Of a stretch of DNA of 64,000 nucleotides, positions 41,126 through 50,964 are shown piece by piece. Position numbers and translations under genes: made by a program. The notes below the pieces were generated by a model. The model saw only the letters and a program-made list of their open reading frames with translations, did no database searches and was not told the DNA's origin. This DNA is from Ghiorsea sp. (lineage in GTDB: Bacteria > Pseudomonadota > Zetaproteobacteria > Mariprofundales > Mariprofundaceae): the NCBI GenBank assembly GCA_027080505.1, contig JALWRX010000029.1, forward strand, positions 17,843-81,842, given 5' to 3'. The number at the start of each line of letters is the position of its first letter. Positions within the stretch are counted from its first letter, which is position 1.

Positions 41126-41674
41126 TTAATCATCATCAAGCTCACTCCAATAACCATAATTTGGAATCAGAATAGTATCATCATCAAATATACCCTTATC
41201 AATCGCTCTATGGCAAGCATCACAATTGATTAAAGACTTCACTTTAGGATTATTTTTTACATATTTATCAGGTAAATCCTTATGTTTACGCTTGATATAT
41301 GGTACTTCCGTAATGCGTAACGGTGTTACATCTTCGGGAATTGAGCGAACGATTTTTGTTGAGCGTTTATAAAACGAAGTATCTGCAGCGTTATCCACCA
41401 AGAACTTAAGCACTTCAACACGATCTTCCTCATCTAGTTCTGCATTTTCACCAAAGTGATCTTCCAACGCATCAGGTAACATCAGTTTTTCCCACGAGCG
41501 TTTTGGCAACAAGCCCGGGAAATATGCATAATGACATTCTGAACAGCTATCATTGTACAAGTCATTCATGACTGGCTTTACACCCTTAAAGCGGAAAAGA
41601 TTCTCAAAGATATTTCCTGCATATGCCTGACTAGAAAAACCAACAACAGCCATGATTAATAATATTTTTTTCAT
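41126..41674 (-). CDS. Diheme cytochrome c (DHC-like)
   Basis: Signal peptide; CSECH and CDACH. Confidence 0.8.
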   Translation of the reverse strand: MKKILLIMAVVGFSSQAYAGNIFENLFRFKGVKPVMNDLYNDSCSECHYAYFPGLLPKRSWEKLMLPDALEDHFGENAELDEEDRVEVLKFLVDNAADTSFYKRSTKIVRSIPEDVTPLRITEVPYIKRKHKDLPDKYVKNNPKVKSLINCDACHRAIDKGIFDDDTILIPNYGYWSELDDD

Positions 41675-41702
41675 CTGTGAACTCTCTTATTTTATTCTGA
41701 TA

Positions 41703-42161
41703 TCAATTAAAGCTTTTGAAAAACGCCAAGAAATTACCTTTCTCTTGAGGGGTACATTCACGCCCATAAGTCCATTTGCAGTTACGCTTGAACCACTTCT
41801 TGATTTTCTTTGCTTCTGAAAAACGAGGCACTTGCTCACCTTTACGATTGGTACTCACTGCCGAAGGAATCATAGGGGCGATTTCTTTACCCGTCTTGGC
41901 ATGTTTGCCAGGCTTCGTTAAATCCGTACCATGACAAGTAGAACAACTTCTATCTTTGATCATTTCACCCTTCTTCTCATAAGGCATAACCTTGGTCCAC
42001 ATCTTTTTGCCAGCTTCAGCACTAAAATTTGAAGCTCCTTCAGCTTCGTATTTTGCCATCATTTCAGGAATAGCACTGCCACCTTCTGCTGCATAACCAA
42101 TGGTGTTTCCCACCAACGGCGTAATCAATAAAGCTGCTGCTAACATCAATGTTTTTTTCAT
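41703..42161 (-). CDS. SHP/DUF1924-like monoheme cytochrome c
   Basis: RSCSTCHGTDLTKPGKHAKTGKEIAPM; KKWFKRNCKWTYGRECT. Confidence 0.8.
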   Translation of the reverse strand: MKKTLMLAAALLITPLVGNTIGYAAEGGSAIPEMMAKYEAEGASNFSAEAGKKMWTKVMPYEKKGEMIKDRSCSTCHGTDLTKPGKHAKTGKEIAPMIPSAVSTNRKGEQVPRFSEAKKIKKWFKRNCKWTYGRECTPQEKGNFLAFFKSFN

Positions 42162-42195
42162 GGGTTGTATCTCCTATACCTTTATTTAATTATTT

Positions 42196-42819
42196 TTACC
42201 AAGTTAAGGCAATGCCTGTAATCATTGCAGCACCACCAAACATACCATAGGACGCATGATTGGTAGTCACTGAACCGCTCCTAGTGTTATAATCATTCAC
42301 AGCACTGTTCACTGCCATATAATAACCAATCACACCAAGCGTACCCAACAGTACATGTAGGTTATCTCGGTCTAACAAGCCATCTTCAAGGTGAAAATCA
42401 TCCCAGTGCGTCCACAAGCCTGTGCCGATAGCCAATGCGCCAAGCTGCCAAGCTGCTTTTGCTGCAACAACATGCACATTGCTTTTCAAAGCTGCTGAAC
42501 CATTATCTTTCTTCACAGAGTCTGAAGTTAAAGCTGCAACTCCGCCCAATGCCATAGATGTCAAACCCAGATACATATGCGTTTGATTCCATGTTATCGC
42601 TGGTTTCTCAAAAGCTGAGTCAGGAACATTCGGTGTTACGGAGCGTCTCGCAACTGAGGTAGCATTGTTATCAGCAAGTAAAAATGCACTGCTCATATCC
42701 TCAATATTCAAATTTAAATCAGCCAATAAAATATTATTATTTGAATCTTGTGCAGCTGCTGTTGTTATAGATACAATCAACATTGCTAACACCGCTATCG
42801 GTCGAACAATAAAACGCAT
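42196..42819 (-). CDS. His-rich multi-TM membrane protein (possible b-type cytochrome)
   Basis: HMYLGLTSMALGGVAAL, NVHVVAAKAAWQLGALAIG, NLHVLLGTLGVIGYYMAV. Confidence 0.5.
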   Translation of the reverse strand: MRFIVRPIAVLAMLIVSITTAAAQDSNNNILLADLNLNIEDMSSAFLLADNNATSVARRSVTPNVPDSAFEKPAITWNQTHMYLGLTSMALGGVAALTSDSVKKDNGSAALKSNVHVVAAKAAWQLGALAIGTGLWTHWDDFHLEDGLLDRDNLHVLLGTLGVIGYYMAVNSAVNDYNTRSGSVTTNHASYGMFGGAAMITGIALTW

Positions 42820-42902
42820 AGATCATCCTTTTTCTAAATTTTTATTTATGTTTTTAATCACGGTTGCAAACACTAATGAGCAAAACCCTCGCCAAGCAAG
42901 TT

Positions 42903-43649
42903 TTAGTTGATGTGATATGCATCACTCTGCGTATAAATACTCAAAAACCACTTACCTTTCCTAGACATACGTAACTTCCCCCGTACCAATATTTGTTGCC
43001 CCAACTTCAAAACCTTGCGCTTGAAATCATGCCTTGAACGCTTAGGCACTGTCACCGTCAACTTACCAAGCTCAAACCGCCACCCATTTTTATCTATTTT
43101 TGTGACAGTACCATGAATCAAACGAAATTGTCCTAATAAACTCATGCGTAATTGTTTCGGTGTTAACACGCGCCAACGTTTATGGCTCCACATGTTTCGT
43201 TTGGCTGCAATGGCATCTTGTTCTACCCGCAATAGCTTCTTTGCTGCACTTATGTTTGGTGCAAAGGTATACACATGTGCTAGCCCCATCTCCACCAAAG
43301 TTGCATTAACCCATGTACCATCTCGTAAATACACATGCGCCAATGTGCGCCCATATTTATCTTTCTTTTCTTTGTCAAAGCTAAGGCGAACTTGTTTATC
43401 TGCTATCAAAGCAGTCAAAGCATTTTTGGCTTGTTTCCCAAAGGGCTGCGCAGGGCTATTATCGTGCCGAATTTCAGGCGTGTTGATGCCTAACAAACGA
43501 ACTTTTTCACCTTTGGTCGTTTTAAATGTATCCCCATCAACCACCCTTTCCACGGTCACCCATCTATCATGTGTAATCCAAGATAATGAGCCTGCAAAAC
43601 TGGGCTGCACCAACAAAAACAGCACACATAATGCAAGGACACGAAGCAT
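42903..43649 (-). CDS. Thermonuclease (SNase-like) family protein
   Basis: VVDGDTFKTTKGEKVRLLGINTPE; DKYGRTLAHVYLRDGTWVN. Confidence 0.9.
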   Translation of the reverse strand: MLRVLALCVLFLLVQPSFAGSLSWITHDRWVTVERVVDGDTFKTTKGEKVRLLGINTPEIRHDNSPAQPFGKQAKNALTALIADKQVRLSFDKEKKDKYGRTLAHVYLRDGTWVNATLVEMGLAHVYTFAPNISAAKKLLRVEQDAIAAKRNMWSHKRWRVLTPKQLRMSLLGQFRLIHGTVTKIDKNGWRFELGKLTVTVPKRSRHDFKRKVLKLGQQILVRGKLRMSRKGKWFLSIYTQSDAYHIN

Positions 43650-44584
43650 TAAGCGTTTAAACTTCCTATCAAGTCTTGATATGATGCCATTTCATGTTTT
43701 ATCAAATAATCCGACAAACCATCCAAAACTTTTCGACACAATAGCGGGTCATAAAATAAACCCGTACCCAAACCCAAAGCCGTAGCACCCGTAATCGCAA
43801 ACTCCAATGCATCTTTGGGCGTGGTTAAACCACCCTGCCCCAAAATTGGGATATTGTGTGAATCGGCAACCGCTCGTGTTTGATGAATTTTCCAAAGGGC
43901 GACTGGTTTAATTGCAGGTCCTGAAAGACCACCTGAAACATTACCAATCACAGGTGTTCTGCTTTCGACATCAATCGCCATACCCACCAATGTGTTGATT
44001 ACTGACAAACCATCCGTACCCGCTTCAATGCAAAGGCGAGCTGTTTCTGCAATATCCGCATTGTTGGGTGATAACTTGGTAATCAAAGGTTTAGAAGTTT
44101 GTGAGCGCATCACTTCCACCACTTTAGCAGCCATACAAGGGTCATTGCCAAAATGAACGCCACCTTCTTTGACATTGGGGCAAGAAATATTGATTTCAAT
44201 TGCCGTTACAGGTGAATCATCATACATGGCAGCCACTTCGGCATAATCATCAAGTGTTGAACCATTAGCATTCGCCCAAAATTGCGTATCATCGTGGGGT
44301 AAATTCGGTAATATTTCATCAATCACATAACGTGTGCCTGGGTTTTGCAAGCCAATCGCATTGAGCATACCTGATGGTGTTTCATATACCCGATGCGGTG
44401 CGTTGCCCATACGTGGCTCAACGGTTGTACCTTTAAGAATCACCGCCCCAACATCTTGATTGGAAAAACCTTCAATACGTGTGTATTCCTCACCAAACCC
44501 TACACAGCCCGATAGCAAAACCAATGGCGTTTGTAGCTTTAAACCTGCAAATTCAATACTTAAATCTGGTGTAGATACGCTCAT
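43649..44584 (-). CDS. pyrD: Dihydroorotate dehydrogenase family protein
   Basis: MSVSTPDLSIEFAGLKLQTPLVLLSG; INISCPNVKEGGVHFG; ILGQGGLTTPKDALEF. Confidence 0.88.
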   Translation of the reverse strand: MSVSTPDLSIEFAGLKLQTPLVLLSGCVGFGEEYTRIEGFSNQDVGAVILKGTTVEPRMGNAPHRVYETPSGMLNAIGLQNPGTRYVIDEILPNLPHDDTQFWANANGSTLDDYAEVAAMYDDSPVTAIEINISCPNVKEGGVHFGNDPCMAAKVVEVMRSQTSKPLITKLSPNNADIAETARLCIEAGTDGLSVINTLVGMAIDVESRTPVIGNVSGGLSGPAIKPVALWKIHQTRAVADSHNIPILGQGGLTTPKDALEFAITGATALGLGTGLFYDPLLCRKVLDGLSDYLIKHEMASYQDLIGSLNA

Positions 44585-44600
44585 ATTACTTTTTTCCTTT

Positions 44601-45065
44601 TTATGGCAAATACGCTCGAACAGCAGCAGGCACCAATGCATTCACATCTCCACCCATACTCGATATTTCACGAATAAAGCTGGATGAGACAAAAGTATAT
44701 TCTTCTCGAGCCATCACAAAAACCGATTCAATCTCTGCATCCAGTTTACGATTCATGGCTGCCAATTGAAATTCATATTCAAAATCTGATGCGGCGCGCA
44801 AACCACGCAAAATAGCAGTTGCCTGATGTGTTTGCGCCAAATTCACCAGCAAACCATCAAAACTTAAGGTTTGAATACGCTTTTCATTGGCAAATGTAGC
44901 ATTCACCATGTCCAATCGTGTTTGCACATCAAACATTGGGCTTTTCTTGGGGCTATCGGCAACGGCAATAATCACTTTATCAAAAAGTTTTAAACCGCGT
45001 TGCACCACATCCACATGCCCCATGGTTATGGGATCAAATGTACCAGGATAAATAGCGGTCTTCAT
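44601..45065 (-). CDS. coaD: Phosphopantetheine adenylyltransferase
   Basis: MKTAIYPGTFDPITMGHVDVVQRGLKLF. Confidence 0.96.
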   Translation of the reverse strand: MKTAIYPGTFDPITMGHVDVVQRGLKLFDKVIIAVADSPKKSPMFDVQTRLDMVNATFANEKRIQTLSFDGLLVNLAQTHQATAILRGLRAASDFEYEFQLAAMNRKLDAEIESVFVMAREEYTFVSSSFIREISSMGGDVNALVPAAVRAYLP

Positions 45066-45067
45066 GC

Positions 45068-45601
45068 TTATATTTCCTTGTTTCCATCAAAAAAGTACAG
45101 TGTTGTTTCACTGTATTTACGCGACTGAACAGGCAAAATATCTTGTTTCCATTGCAAACGTGAGCGTGATGATTCTTCAATCACCAAGTGTTCATAACTT
45201 ATGTCTTGTTTAGCTAACCATGCGGGTATTTGTGCAGCAAGCCCTGTGTTGTAAGGCGGGTCAGCAAAAATCAGGTCAAAATATCGCCCTGTAGGCAAAG
45301 CCTTGGGCAATGAAGCCGCTTGAATTGTCCACCCTTCAACACCCCATGATTCTTCAATCACTTTCATGGCTTGGCAAGCTGTTCTATTGGATTCGATACT
45401 AAGCACATTGCTTGCACCTCGCGACAATGCTTCAAGCCCTATCACACCACTTCCTGCAAACAAATCTAGTACCGAAGCACCCTGCAATTCACCAAGAATA
45501 TTAAACAATGCCTCACGCACCCGTGATGGCGTTGGGCGCAAGCCTTCTATATTTGGCACACGCATCGTGCGCCCACGCATATTTCCGGCTGTAATTCGCA
45601 C
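45068..45601 (-). CDS. rsmD: 16S rRNA (guanine966-N2)-methyltransferase
   Basis: RPTPSRVREALFNIL; VLDLFAGSGVIGLEALSRGA; FADPPYNTG. Confidence 0.95.
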   Translation of the reverse strand: MRITAGNMRGRTMRVPNIEGLRPTPSRVREALFNILGELQGASVLDLFAGSGVIGLEALSRGASNVLSIESNRTACQAMKVIEESWGVEGWTIQAASLPKALPTGRYFDLIFADPPYNTGLAAQIPAWLAKQDISYEHLVIEESSRSRLQWKQDILPVQSRKYSETTLYFFDGNKEI

Positions 45602-45614
45602 TTTAAATTAGGTG

Positions 45615-46472
45615 TTACCACTTACGCTCAAATGAGCTTAGATTCTTTTTCAGGATTGCTAAGGCATTATCATCGCCAGGTGACAAAGCATCGCAGGTAA
45701 AACCAATATCTACTGCAATATTCTGCTCTGTTTCAGGCCAAACCAACGACAAATCCCACTCTTGATTGAGACGCTCTGCCCAAGTTTTCGCTTTTTCAGC
45801 TTTCGCATTGGGCAACAAGACTGCAAACCGACCTTGCCCCATATCTGCCACAATATCATAAGAACGTGTTTTCTCACGAATTAAAATACCTGCTTCCCTT
45901 GCCGCACTTTCAGCAAACCAATCAGCATGCCCACGCACCAAAGAAACATAATTTCCAATACCAATCACCACCAAACTCAATGGCTGCTGCGCTGCACGGC
46001 AGCGATCAACCTCTTGGTTAAACCGCTGGTAAAAGTACTGTTCTGTTTCAAGGTCTGTAATAGGGTCACGATAAAAATATTGTTTTAAACGCTCACTACG
46101 CATTAATGCTGTGTTCACCCGAGCAATCAACTGCATAGGTGTCACTGGCTTCACCAAATAATCATCTACACCCAAAGTTAAACCTTTAACTTGATCATCA
46201 ATTTCATCCAATACAGAAAGAAACACAAAGGGTGTTAAGTTAAAACTTTTGTCAGCCCGGATTTCCCTATACAGCCCCCAACCATCCAAATTAGGCATCA
46301 TAATATCTGTTAAAATCAAATCCACATGGCGGCTACGCAGAATATTCAGGGCATCTTCACCATCTTCTGCTTCCAAAACACGGAACCCACCCTGTTGCAA
46401 AAAGTGACTGGTTACATCACGACTGGTATTAGAGTCTTCAACCACTAATACTGTTTTCATATTTTCCCTCAC
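45615..46472 (-). CDS. Response regulator with degenerate GGDEF-like output domain
   Basis: REC domain (LILTDIMMPNLDGWGLYREIR); C-terminal domain with MGQGRFAVLLP at the GGDEF position. Confidence 0.8.
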   Translation of the reverse strand: MRENMKTVLVVEDSNTSRDVTSHFLQQGGFRVLEAEDGEDALNILRSRHVDLILTDIMMPNLDGWGLYREIRADKSFNLTPFVFLSVLDEIDDQVKGLTLGVDDYLVKPVTPMQLIARVNTALMRSERLKQYFYRDPITDLETEQYFYQRFNQEVDRCRAAQQPLSLVVIGIGNYVSLVRGHADWFAESAAREAGILIREKTRSYDIVADMGQGRFAVLLPNAKAEKAKTWAERLNQEWDLSLVWPETEQNIAVDIGFTCDALSPGDDNALAILKKNLSSFERKW

Positions 46473-46494
46473 ATCACCAATGGTATTACTTATT

Positions 46495-47802
46495 TTATTG
46501 CTGCATCACATCAGGACCAACCAAAACACGCTTCCAATCTTTCGGTTGCAGATATTGTTTTGCCACGCGTTTAACGTCTGCAAGTGTGACTGAACTCACG
46601 CTTTTCGTCCAGTTTTGCAAATAATTCAATGGGCGTTTATACACCCCCATCATTGCCAACAAGCCTGCCCGTTCTCGATTGGAATCCATACGCTGGGCAA
46701 ACCCACCCACCAAATTCCGTTTGCTTTTATCCAAGTCTTCTTGGCTAATATGCCCATCAGCTAAACCTTGCAATACATCACGCAACACAACCTCAGCTTC
46801 AGCAGCTTGATCTGCCTTGGTCAACAAACGTATGGTATATGCACCATTGGTCTCTAATGGCTGAAAGAAAGAATATACACCATACACAAGCCCTCGTTTT
46901 TCACGAATTTCCTCCATCAACCGAGAACCAAATCCACCGCCGCCCAACATATGATTTAACACCAACAAAGCCTTATAATCAGGGTGATGACGCGATGGAC
47001 CAAGCCGCACCCATTCAACCAAAGCTTGATGTTTATCCAATGTAACAAAGCTTGCTTGTTGTGTACTGGGTTGTGGCTGCTTAATATCAGAGAAAGCATG
47101 CACAGGCTTACCCTTCCAGCCATTTAAATACGGTTTTAAAGCCGCAACCAACGCATCCATAGTAATGTCACCACTGACTGCCAACACTGCACCATCAGGA
47201 CGTACTTGCTGCTGATACATAAGCTTTAAGTCTTTAAGCTGTATCTGTTTTAACGACTGCACATTACCCGACACCGCATGTCCATAAGGGTGGTTGGGGA
47301 ACAACAACTTATTCACCTCTTCTGCTGCATATGTCGTAGCCTCTTCTCTGGCTTTAATGACAGATGAAATTGCATTTTTCTGTAAAAATTCAAATCGTTT
47401 TTGCTGCCAACCTGGCTGCAACACAGCTTCTGACAAAGCTTGCACTCCTTCATCCAAGGCTTCGCGTAACACCGTCAGTGAAAAAGACATGGTATCTTTG
47501 TCCACACCACTACCCAAGCGAATTGCTGCGTCATCCAACTTGGCTGCCCATGCTTGGTAATCATGTTTTTGTGTATGATCCGTCAACATAGCCGACAATA
47601 ATGCTGCTGAACCTGCCTTACCCTGTGCATCAAAACGGCTACCCGCAGGCACAACCAGTTTCATTGCCACCATGGGTACATTATGCGCTTCTATTAATAA
47701 AATATTTAAACCATTGTCCAAAGTCTTTTGTTGTACCACAGGTGCTGCCACAGCTTGACTGCTTAACATAAGCCCTAAAACAAATATCCACACTCGTATC
47801 AT
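46495..47802 (-). CDS. M16 family peptidase, inactive-type subunit
   Basis: M16 fold sequence without an HxxEH motif (SAALLSAMLTDH); GGGFGSRLMEEIREKRGLVYGVYSFF. Confidence 0.85.
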   Translation of the reverse strand: MIRVWIFVLGLMLSSQAVAAPVVQQKTLDNGLNILLIEAHNVPMVAMKLVVPAGSRFDAQGKAGSAALLSAMLTDHTQKHDYQAWAAKLDDAAIRLGSGVDKDTMSFSLTVLREALDEGVQALSEAVLQPGWQQKRFEFLQKNAISSVIKAREEATTYAAEEVNKLLFPNHPYGHAVSGNVQSLKQIQLKDLKLMYQQQVRPDGAVLAVSGDITMDALVAALKPYLNGWKGKPVHAFSDIKQPQPSTQQASFVTLDKHQALVEWVRLGPSRHHPDYKALLVLNHMLGGGGFGSRLMEEIREKRGLVYGVYSFFQPLETNGAYTIRLLTKADQAAEAEVVLRDVLQGLADGHISQEDLDKSKRNLVGGFAQRMDSNRERAGLLAMMGVYKRPLNYLQNWTKSVSSVTLADVKRVAKQYLQPKDWKRVLVGPDVMQQ

Positions 47803-49136
47803 TGTCCACCCCCGCTTACTGCAACACGTTTAGGCTGCAATACACCTGTTGTAGCTCTGTTGGGTTTCAGCCAACGCGCTATAGCATCCCGTACATCTTC
47901 GGGTTGCACGGCGCGAATCAAATCTAACCATTTATCCTGTTGCACCGCACCAATGCCTACCGTCTCTAAAATACCAATATGTTTTGCCCGTAAATATAAA
48001 GAATCTTGCGCAAATACCGCATTAGCAATTACGCTTCGTTTGGCGGCGGCAAACCGACGTTTATCAGGCAACGTTTTGCTCATCTCATCTATCAAAGCCC
48101 AAAAGCTCTTTTCAAAAGAAGATACTGTCTGCCCAACACCTAGCGCACCATAGGCATACCATAAGTCTAACCCCATCGTAAATGGGTCGTATCCTGCACC
48201 CGCAGCAGATGCCACACGTTTTTCATTCACCAACACACGATTGAGCACTGCTGATTTACCACCCGCTAAAATTTCTGTTGCTAAAGCTAAAGCGGCCGCC
48301 TCTTTGTCATTCTTGCCTGGCTGCCATGAAGGCACTGGTATAGTCACTGCGACCATGGGTAATTGTGCAGGCAGCTCAACGATGACACGTTTAGCGCCCA
48401 AGGGTTCAGGCTCAGTTGGGTTAAAGCGTGGTTCAACTTTCCTTGCTTTCATCTTACCAAATGTTTTGCCCACGACTTTTTTCACTTGTTGAAAATTAAC
48501 ATCACCGACTACCACCACAGTGACATTGGCTGGCACATAATGTTTCTTATAAAAGGCTTTTACATCATCAATGGTCAACGCTTCTAAATCTTGCATCCAG
48601 CCAATCACAGGATTGCGATACGGGTGTAGACGCAGCGATGCGGCGGATAACTCTTCAAACATACGTGAATTGGCATCATCTTCAGTGCGCATTCTACGCT
48701 CTTCCATAATCACTTTAATTTCACTCTGAAAATCTTTATCCCGAAGTTTTAGATTGGCAAAACGCTCTGCCTCCATTTTTAAAACACGACTAACCTCGGC
48801 TGCGGGTACAGTCTCAAAATACGCCGTATAATCTGTGGATGTAAAGGCATTATCACTGCCCCCCATAGCTGAAATAATTTTAGAGTATTCACCTGCTGCT
48901 AACTTCTTTGAGCCTTTAAACATCATGTGCTCAAACACATGTGCCAATCCTGTTTTGCCAGGCACTTCATCACGACCACCCACTTTGAGCCAAACCTGAA
49001 CCATGGCCACAGGGGCTGAATGGTCTTCTTCAACAATCAAATTTACCCCATTTTTAAAACTTGCCTGCTGCAATGCTGCTTGTGCAGTTGTCGCAAAACT
49101 TAGAAAAAACGCAGCAAACCATAATAATTTTCTCAT
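47799..49136 (-). CDS. M16 family zinc peptidase
   Basis: GLAHVFEHMMFKG contains HxxEH (HVFEH); signal peptide MRKLLWFAAFFLSFATTAQA sets the start near 49136, shorter than the ORF. Confidence 0.9.
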   Translation of the reverse strand: MRKLLWFAAFFLSFATTAQAALQQASFKNGVNLIVEEDHSAPVAMVQVWLKVGGRDEVPGKTGLAHVFEHMMFKGSKKLAAGEYSKIISAMGGSDNAFTSTDYTAYFETVPAAEVSRVLKMEAERFANLKLRDKDFQSEIKVIMEERRMRTEDDANSRMFEELSAASLRLHPYRNPVIGWMQDLEALTIDDVKAFYKKHYVPANVTVVVVGDVNFQQVKKVVGKTFGKMKARKVEPRFNPTEPEPLGAKRVIVELPAQLPMVAVTIPVPSWQPGKNDKEAAALALATEILAGGKSAVLNRVLVNEKRVASAAGAGYDPFTMGLDLWYAYGALGVGQTVSSFEKSFWALIDEMSKTLPDKRRFAAAKRSVIANAVFAQDSLYLRAKHIGILETVGIGAVQQDKWLDLIRAVQPEDVRDAIARWLKPNRATTGVLQPKRVAVSGGGQ

Positions 49137-49229
49137 CAACAGTAACTCCAGCCTTAAAATTTGAAACTGAAAGCTAACCCATGCTTTCGTGAAGGTTAAG
49201 CATTCTGCGAAAACTGCGATGAATAGAAG

Positions 49230-49517
49230 ATGAAGAAAATTCGTGAACAACAAGCTGCCGTTGCCATTGCTTATGATACCAATGCACACGCTGCACCCAA
49301 AGTGCTCGCCTCAGGTTATGGTGAGGTTGCCAAAGCAATCCTCAATTTAGCCAAAGAAAATCATGTGCATATTCATAATGATACCCAACTTGCACAATTG
49401 TTAGCGCAGGTTCCCGTTGGACAAGAAATCCCCGAAGAAGCATACCAACTGGTAGCTGAGCTACTTGCATTTCTCTACAATATGGATCAAAAAATGGGGC
49501 AGCCTACCACATCATAA
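49230..49517 (+). CDS. Stand-alone FlhB C-terminal-domain-like protein
   Basis: AAVAIAYDTNAHAAPKVLASGYGEVAKAILNLAKENHVHIHNDTQLAQLLAQVPVGQEIPEEAYQLVAELLAFLY. Confidence 0.85.
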   Translation: MKKIREQQAAVAIAYDTNAHAAPKVLASGYGEVAKAILNLAKENHVHIHNDTQLAQLLAQVPVGQEIPEEAYQLVAELLAFLYNMDQKMGQPTTS

Positions 49518-49559
49518 CTGGCTGCATTAATTCACCCAATATATAAAGCTACTTTAAAT

Positions 49560-49931
49560 CTAGGTGCTTACTTGCACCAACTCAATCGCATTACCATCAA
49601 AATCATAAAAGAAAATTGCAGCACGCCCTGATTTACTTTGCGTATAAGCTATATCATTTTGTTCGAGTTTGGATTTAATCGTATCAAGATGAGAAACAGA
49701 CAAAGCAAAATGGTGGTAACGACCACCATGGGCAGGTTTAATACTTTTAGCATCGGGGTTGTCTAGCAACATGATATGCAATTGCTGCCCATGACCTAAA
49801 CTATAAAATAAACCATCAAAATTAAGGTCGGGGCGAATATCTTGTTCTAAACCAAGTATATCGCCATACACCTGTTCCGCCTTAGACAAATCAGAGACAA
49901 TGATTGCCACATGGTGAAAAACAGTACTCAT
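49560..49931 (-). CDS. Glyoxalase/VOC family protein
   Basis: HHVAIIVSDLSKAEQVYGDILGLE; FYDFDGNAIELVQ. Confidence 0.88.
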   Translation of the reverse strand: MSTVFHHVAIIVSDLSKAEQVYGDILGLEQDIRPDLNFDGLFYSLGHGQQLHIMLLDNPDAKSIKPAHGGRYHHFALSVSHLDTIKSKLEQNDIAYTQSKSGRAAIFFYDFDGNAIELVQVST

Positions 49932-50419
49932 GTATCCATCCTGCGAATCAAATCTTTGGTTGAAACCACCTTGTCGATAAAAAGAATACCGTCCAAGTGG
50001 TCAATTTCATGTTGAATGACCCGCGCTTCAAAGGCTTTCGTACTTAGCTCATGCGTTTTGCCTTGCAAATCTTGATAGCGAACTGTGATTCGCCTTGCCC
50101 TAGGCACAGTACCTACCCATTCAGGCACAGATAAACAACCCTCACGACCCAATGCTTCGCCATCTTGTGCAATAATTTCAGGATTGACCATAATAAGCCG
50201 ACCATGGTTTTTATTCTTGTGCAAACCTAAAGAGCAATCCACAATCACTATGCGCTTAAAAATACCCAACTGCGGAGCAGCAATACCCACACCGCCCTGA
50301 CCATCTAACATAGCCTGCTCTAAAACTGTGCTAAGTTCTTGTAAGCTCTTATCAAATTGGGTTATAGGTTGAGACTTTTGCCTTAATCGTTCATCAGGCA
50401 AAGTTAATAGCTCATACAT
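49928..50419 (-). CDS. def: Peptide deformylase
   Basis: GGVGIAAPQLG, REGCLSVPEW, VIQHEIDHLDGILFID. Confidence 0.96.
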   Translation of the reverse strand: MYELLTLPDERLRQKSQPITQFDKSLQELSTVLEQAMLDGQGGVGIAAPQLGIFKRIVIVDCSLGLHKNKNHGRLIMVNPEIIAQDGEALGREGCLSVPEWVGTVPRARRITVRYQDLQGKTHELSTKAFEARVIQHEIDHLDGILFIDKVVSTKDLIRRMDT

Positions 50420-50425
50420 CTGGCG

Positions 50426-50956
50426 TTACATCACACCATCATCAAGCTGGTGCACTTCAATAGACACCGATAACTTATCGGAAACATCGGCAAGCTTGGC
50501 TTGCAAAGCATTTAACTTATCACCTGCCACAGCTTCCAGTGCCATCATATATACTTCCCCTCGTGCCCGCGTGGACACATCGGCCACCGAAACACCAAGC
50601 TCTGCCATGACATCTGTCACCGCAAAGACAATACCTGGTTTATCCGCGCCACTTACCGTAATCACACAATCAGGCTCATCAGGGATATGGCTTGCTTCAT
50701 CTTCGCTCAATACCTGCGACTGCACTGTTAAACCTGTGCGTTGCTCAAGCTCGGCAAGCGCTGCTTTTAAGCTGCTAAGCCCACTATCTTCAACCTCTAC
50801 AATCAACATCATGGTAAACCGACCACGAAGTACCGTCATGGATGAATCTTCAATATTGGCTTGCGCATGCAGCAACACTTCACTCACATCACGCACAATG
50901 CCTGCTCTATCTTTGCCTGAAATGGATAATAATATGGATTGGTTCATATGCAGCAC
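50426..50956 (-). CDS. ACT-domain protein, glycine cleavage repressor (GcvR)-like
   Basis: Two ACT-like halves: SISGKDRAGIVRDVSEVL and VSGADKPGIVFAVTDVMAELG. Confidence 0.8.
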   Translation of the reverse strand: MLHMNQSILLSISGKDRAGIVRDVSEVLLHAQANIEDSSMTVLRGRFTMMLIVEVEDSGLSSLKAALAELEQRTGLTVQSQVLSEDEASHIPDEPDCVITVSGADKPGIVFAVTDVMAELGVSVADVSTRARGEVYMMALEAVAGDKLNALQAKLADVSDKLSVSIEVHQLDDGVM

Positions 50957-50964
50957 CCTCTCTT

